Source: Candidatus Dojkabacteria bacterium (GTDB lineage: Bacteria > Patescibacteriota > Dojkabacteria > SC72). From it: a stretch of DNA of 5,455 bases. The notes beneath the pieces are model-generated. The model was not told the DNA's origin. It ran no database searches and saw nothing but the letters and a program-made list of their open reading frames with translations. The stretch is from the NCBI GenBank assembly GCA_011620305.1, contig WOZL01000027.1, forward strand, positions 1 to 5,455, written 5' to 3'. The translations under genes and the position numbers were made by a program. This document shows positions 4,772 through 5,455 of the stretch, in pieces (the stretch's first letter is position 1; every line of letters starts with the position of its first letter).

Positions 4772-5338
4772 ATGCAAAATAACAATAAGGATTTTAGTAA
4801 AAGATTTGATCAGAAATTCAAATCTAATCGGAATGTCTTTGGTGCTCAAGTTCTTCCAGCAGTAAGAGAGGCAATCAAATATGTCTCCTCGGGTGATGCT
4901 TTAGACTTAGGTGCTGGTAATGGTAGAAATACCATTTTTCTTATCTCCGAATCTTTTGATGTTACTAGTGTAGATACTTCAGAAGAGGGACTAAGAATCT
5001 TACAAGAGAAGGTCCAACAAGAAGACAAGCTTAAAACAGTATTAACTGATGTAAGAGAATTTAAAACAGATAAAAAGTATGATTTTGTTGTAGCTATTGG
5101 ATTGTTACATTTTCTTTCTAAAAAAGAGGGTTCAGATTTAATAAAAAATATGCAGAGCTGGACCAAAAAAGGAGGAGTAAATGTGTTAGGAGGAAAAATG
5201 CTTCAAAACATGAGGGGCGATCTTCCACACATTTTTGAACATAATGAATTAAAGGAATATTACAAGAAAAAGAATTGGGATATTAAGTACTACTCTGAAA
5301 ATGGTGTGGCATTTTTAATAGCAAAGAAAGTTGGTTAG
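4772..5338 (+). CDS. TehB-like class I SAM-dependent methyltransferase
   Basis: A 188-residue Rossmann-type methyltransferase. Motif I is LDLGAGNGRNTIFL (44-57). The acidic end of strand 2 is SVDTS (66-70), motif III is LTDVREF (91-97), and strand 4 is YDFVVAIGLLHFL (103-115). The GRNTIFL pattern and overall length resemble TehB/tellurite-resistance-type methyltransferases, which act on small molecules or metalloids. The lysine- and asparagine-rich N-terminus (1-20) is probably flexible. Substrate cannot be read from the sequence, so TehB-like describes fold, not function. The upstream 56-aa gene ends 2 nt before it. The only possible ribosome-binding signal is a GAGA/TAGAG purine run inside that gene's end. 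The TAG stop is followed after 14 nt by repeat copy 2. Confidence 0.88.
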   Translation: MQNNNKDFSKRFDQKFKSNRNVFGAQVLPAVREAIKYVSSGDALDLGAGNGRNTIFLISESFDVTSVDTSEEGLRILQEKVQQEDKLKTVLTDVREFKTDKKYDFVVAIGLLHFLSKKEGSDLIKNMQSWTKKGGVNVLGGKMLQNMRGDLPHIFEHNELKEYYKKKNWDIKYYSENGVAFLIAKKVG

Positions 5339-5352
5339 TAAAATCTTGCTCC

Positions 5353-5387
5353 TAAGTTTCAAGCTATCCAACACAACCCACCATTTT
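5353..5387 (+). repeat. 35-bp intergenic repeat, copy 2
   Basis: Second copy of the element at 4533-4567, offset by exactly 820 bp. The substitutions are G to A at 5362 and T to A at 5376, plus one at the right margin. It again starts 14 nt after a TAG stop and precedes a G-free stretch (5364-5425) containing the next gene's promoter. Its segments AAG-TTTCAAG and CCCACCATTTT resemble the 3' end of tRNA-Val at 3627-3656, but the part between does not form a T-stem. Confidence 0.85.
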
Positions 5388-5388
5388 C

Positions 5389-5417
5389 TTTACTAAAATA
5401 TAATCTTCAATTAAAAT
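5389..5417 (+). promoter_or_regulatory. promoter of the gene at the right edge, leaderless spacing
   Basis: The -35-like TTTACT (5389-5394, 4 of 6) and -10 TAAAAT (5412-5417, 5 of 6) are 17 nt apart. The -10 ends 6 nt before ATG 5424, so the start site coincides with the ATG. Alternative boxes exist: TATAAT at 5399-5404 would give a short leader, and TATACT at 5417-5422 is too close to the ATG to make a start-codon-containing transcript. Confidence 0.45.
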
Positions 5418-5423
5418 ATACTT

Positions 5424-5455
5424 ATGGAAAAAGTAATATTAGTAATTGGTGCTTC
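5424..5455 (+). CDS. start of a gene cut by the window edge, possibly a Rossmann NAD(P)-binding protein
   Basis: ATG 5424 opens a frame reading MEKVILVIGAS before the window ends. A hydrophobic strand ending in GAS is the usual beginning of the dinucleotide-binding fold in short-chain dehydrogenases and NAD-dependent epimerases. Eleven residues are too few for a firm assignment. The promoter-to-ATG spacing matches the other genes here, which supports the start. Confidence 0.5.
   Translation, partial: MEKVILVIGA

Noticed and set aside
4664..5166. Minus-strand open frames opposite the small protein and methyltransferase
   Set aside because: They are antisense to a gene with clear SAM-binding motifs and have no promoter or family signal.
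4533..5387. Classical integron attC sites
   Set aside because: ATCCAAC fits the RYYYAAC half, but no GTTRRRY partner lies downstream at attC spacing, no attC-like hairpin is evident, and the genes have their own promoters.
1..5455. CRISPR array
   Set aside because: The only repeat pair of note is 820 bp apart with genes between; no regularly spaced short repeats are present.
1..5455. TGA reassignment (to Gly or Trp)
   Set aside because: Conserved proteins such as TsaD read at normal length with no in-frame TGA, and glycine and tryptophan use GGN and TGG.

Overview
The window is AT-rich, compactly coded bacterial DNA. Several signs point to a reduced genome of the Candidate Phyla Radiation (Patescibacteria) type: small genes of unknown function, a TsaC-TsaE domain fusion, few Shine-Dalgarno sequences, and -10 boxes placed almost directly against start codons. 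This placement is an inference; no marker in the window fixes the phylum. TGA is used neither as a stop nor inside any gene, and the conserved proteins read at normal length under the standard bacterial code.

Layout. On the minus strand at the left are a 3'-truncated tRNA-Asp (1-51) with its own promoter and an unrecognised 165-residue protein (103-600). A 132-bp divergent intergenic region (601-732) holds promoters for both directions. To the right runs a three-gene plus-strand operon: an unrecognised acidic 128-residue protein (733-1119), a TsaC-TsaE fusion (1127-2209) and TsaD (2199-3251). The last two supply three of the four bacterial t6A37 tRNA-modification activities; TsaB is not in the window.

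Next comes a 225-bp intergenic stretch (3252-3476) with several inverted repeats and a T-run, probably a small structured RNA and/or terminators. It is followed by tRNA-Leu(GAG) and tRNA-Val(TAC), both with encoded CCA.

The right third has a modular look. A stand-alone 5'-3' exonuclease/FEN-like protein (3682-4518) follows tRNA-Val. A 35-bp element begins 14 nt after its stop. A two-gene unit (56-residue protein plus a TehB-like SAM methyltransferase, 4599-5338) follows, then a second copy of the same element, again 14 nt after the stop, then the start of another gene (5424 onward). The two element copies are 820 bp apart and about 94% identical. Each is followed by a G-free stretch carrying a promoter whose predicted transcription start falls on the ATG, which suggests leaderless mRNAs. 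This repeat-gene-repeat arrangement next to a tRNA gene is the most unusual structure here. It could be a cassette insertion footprint or a reused 3'-UTR/terminator element.
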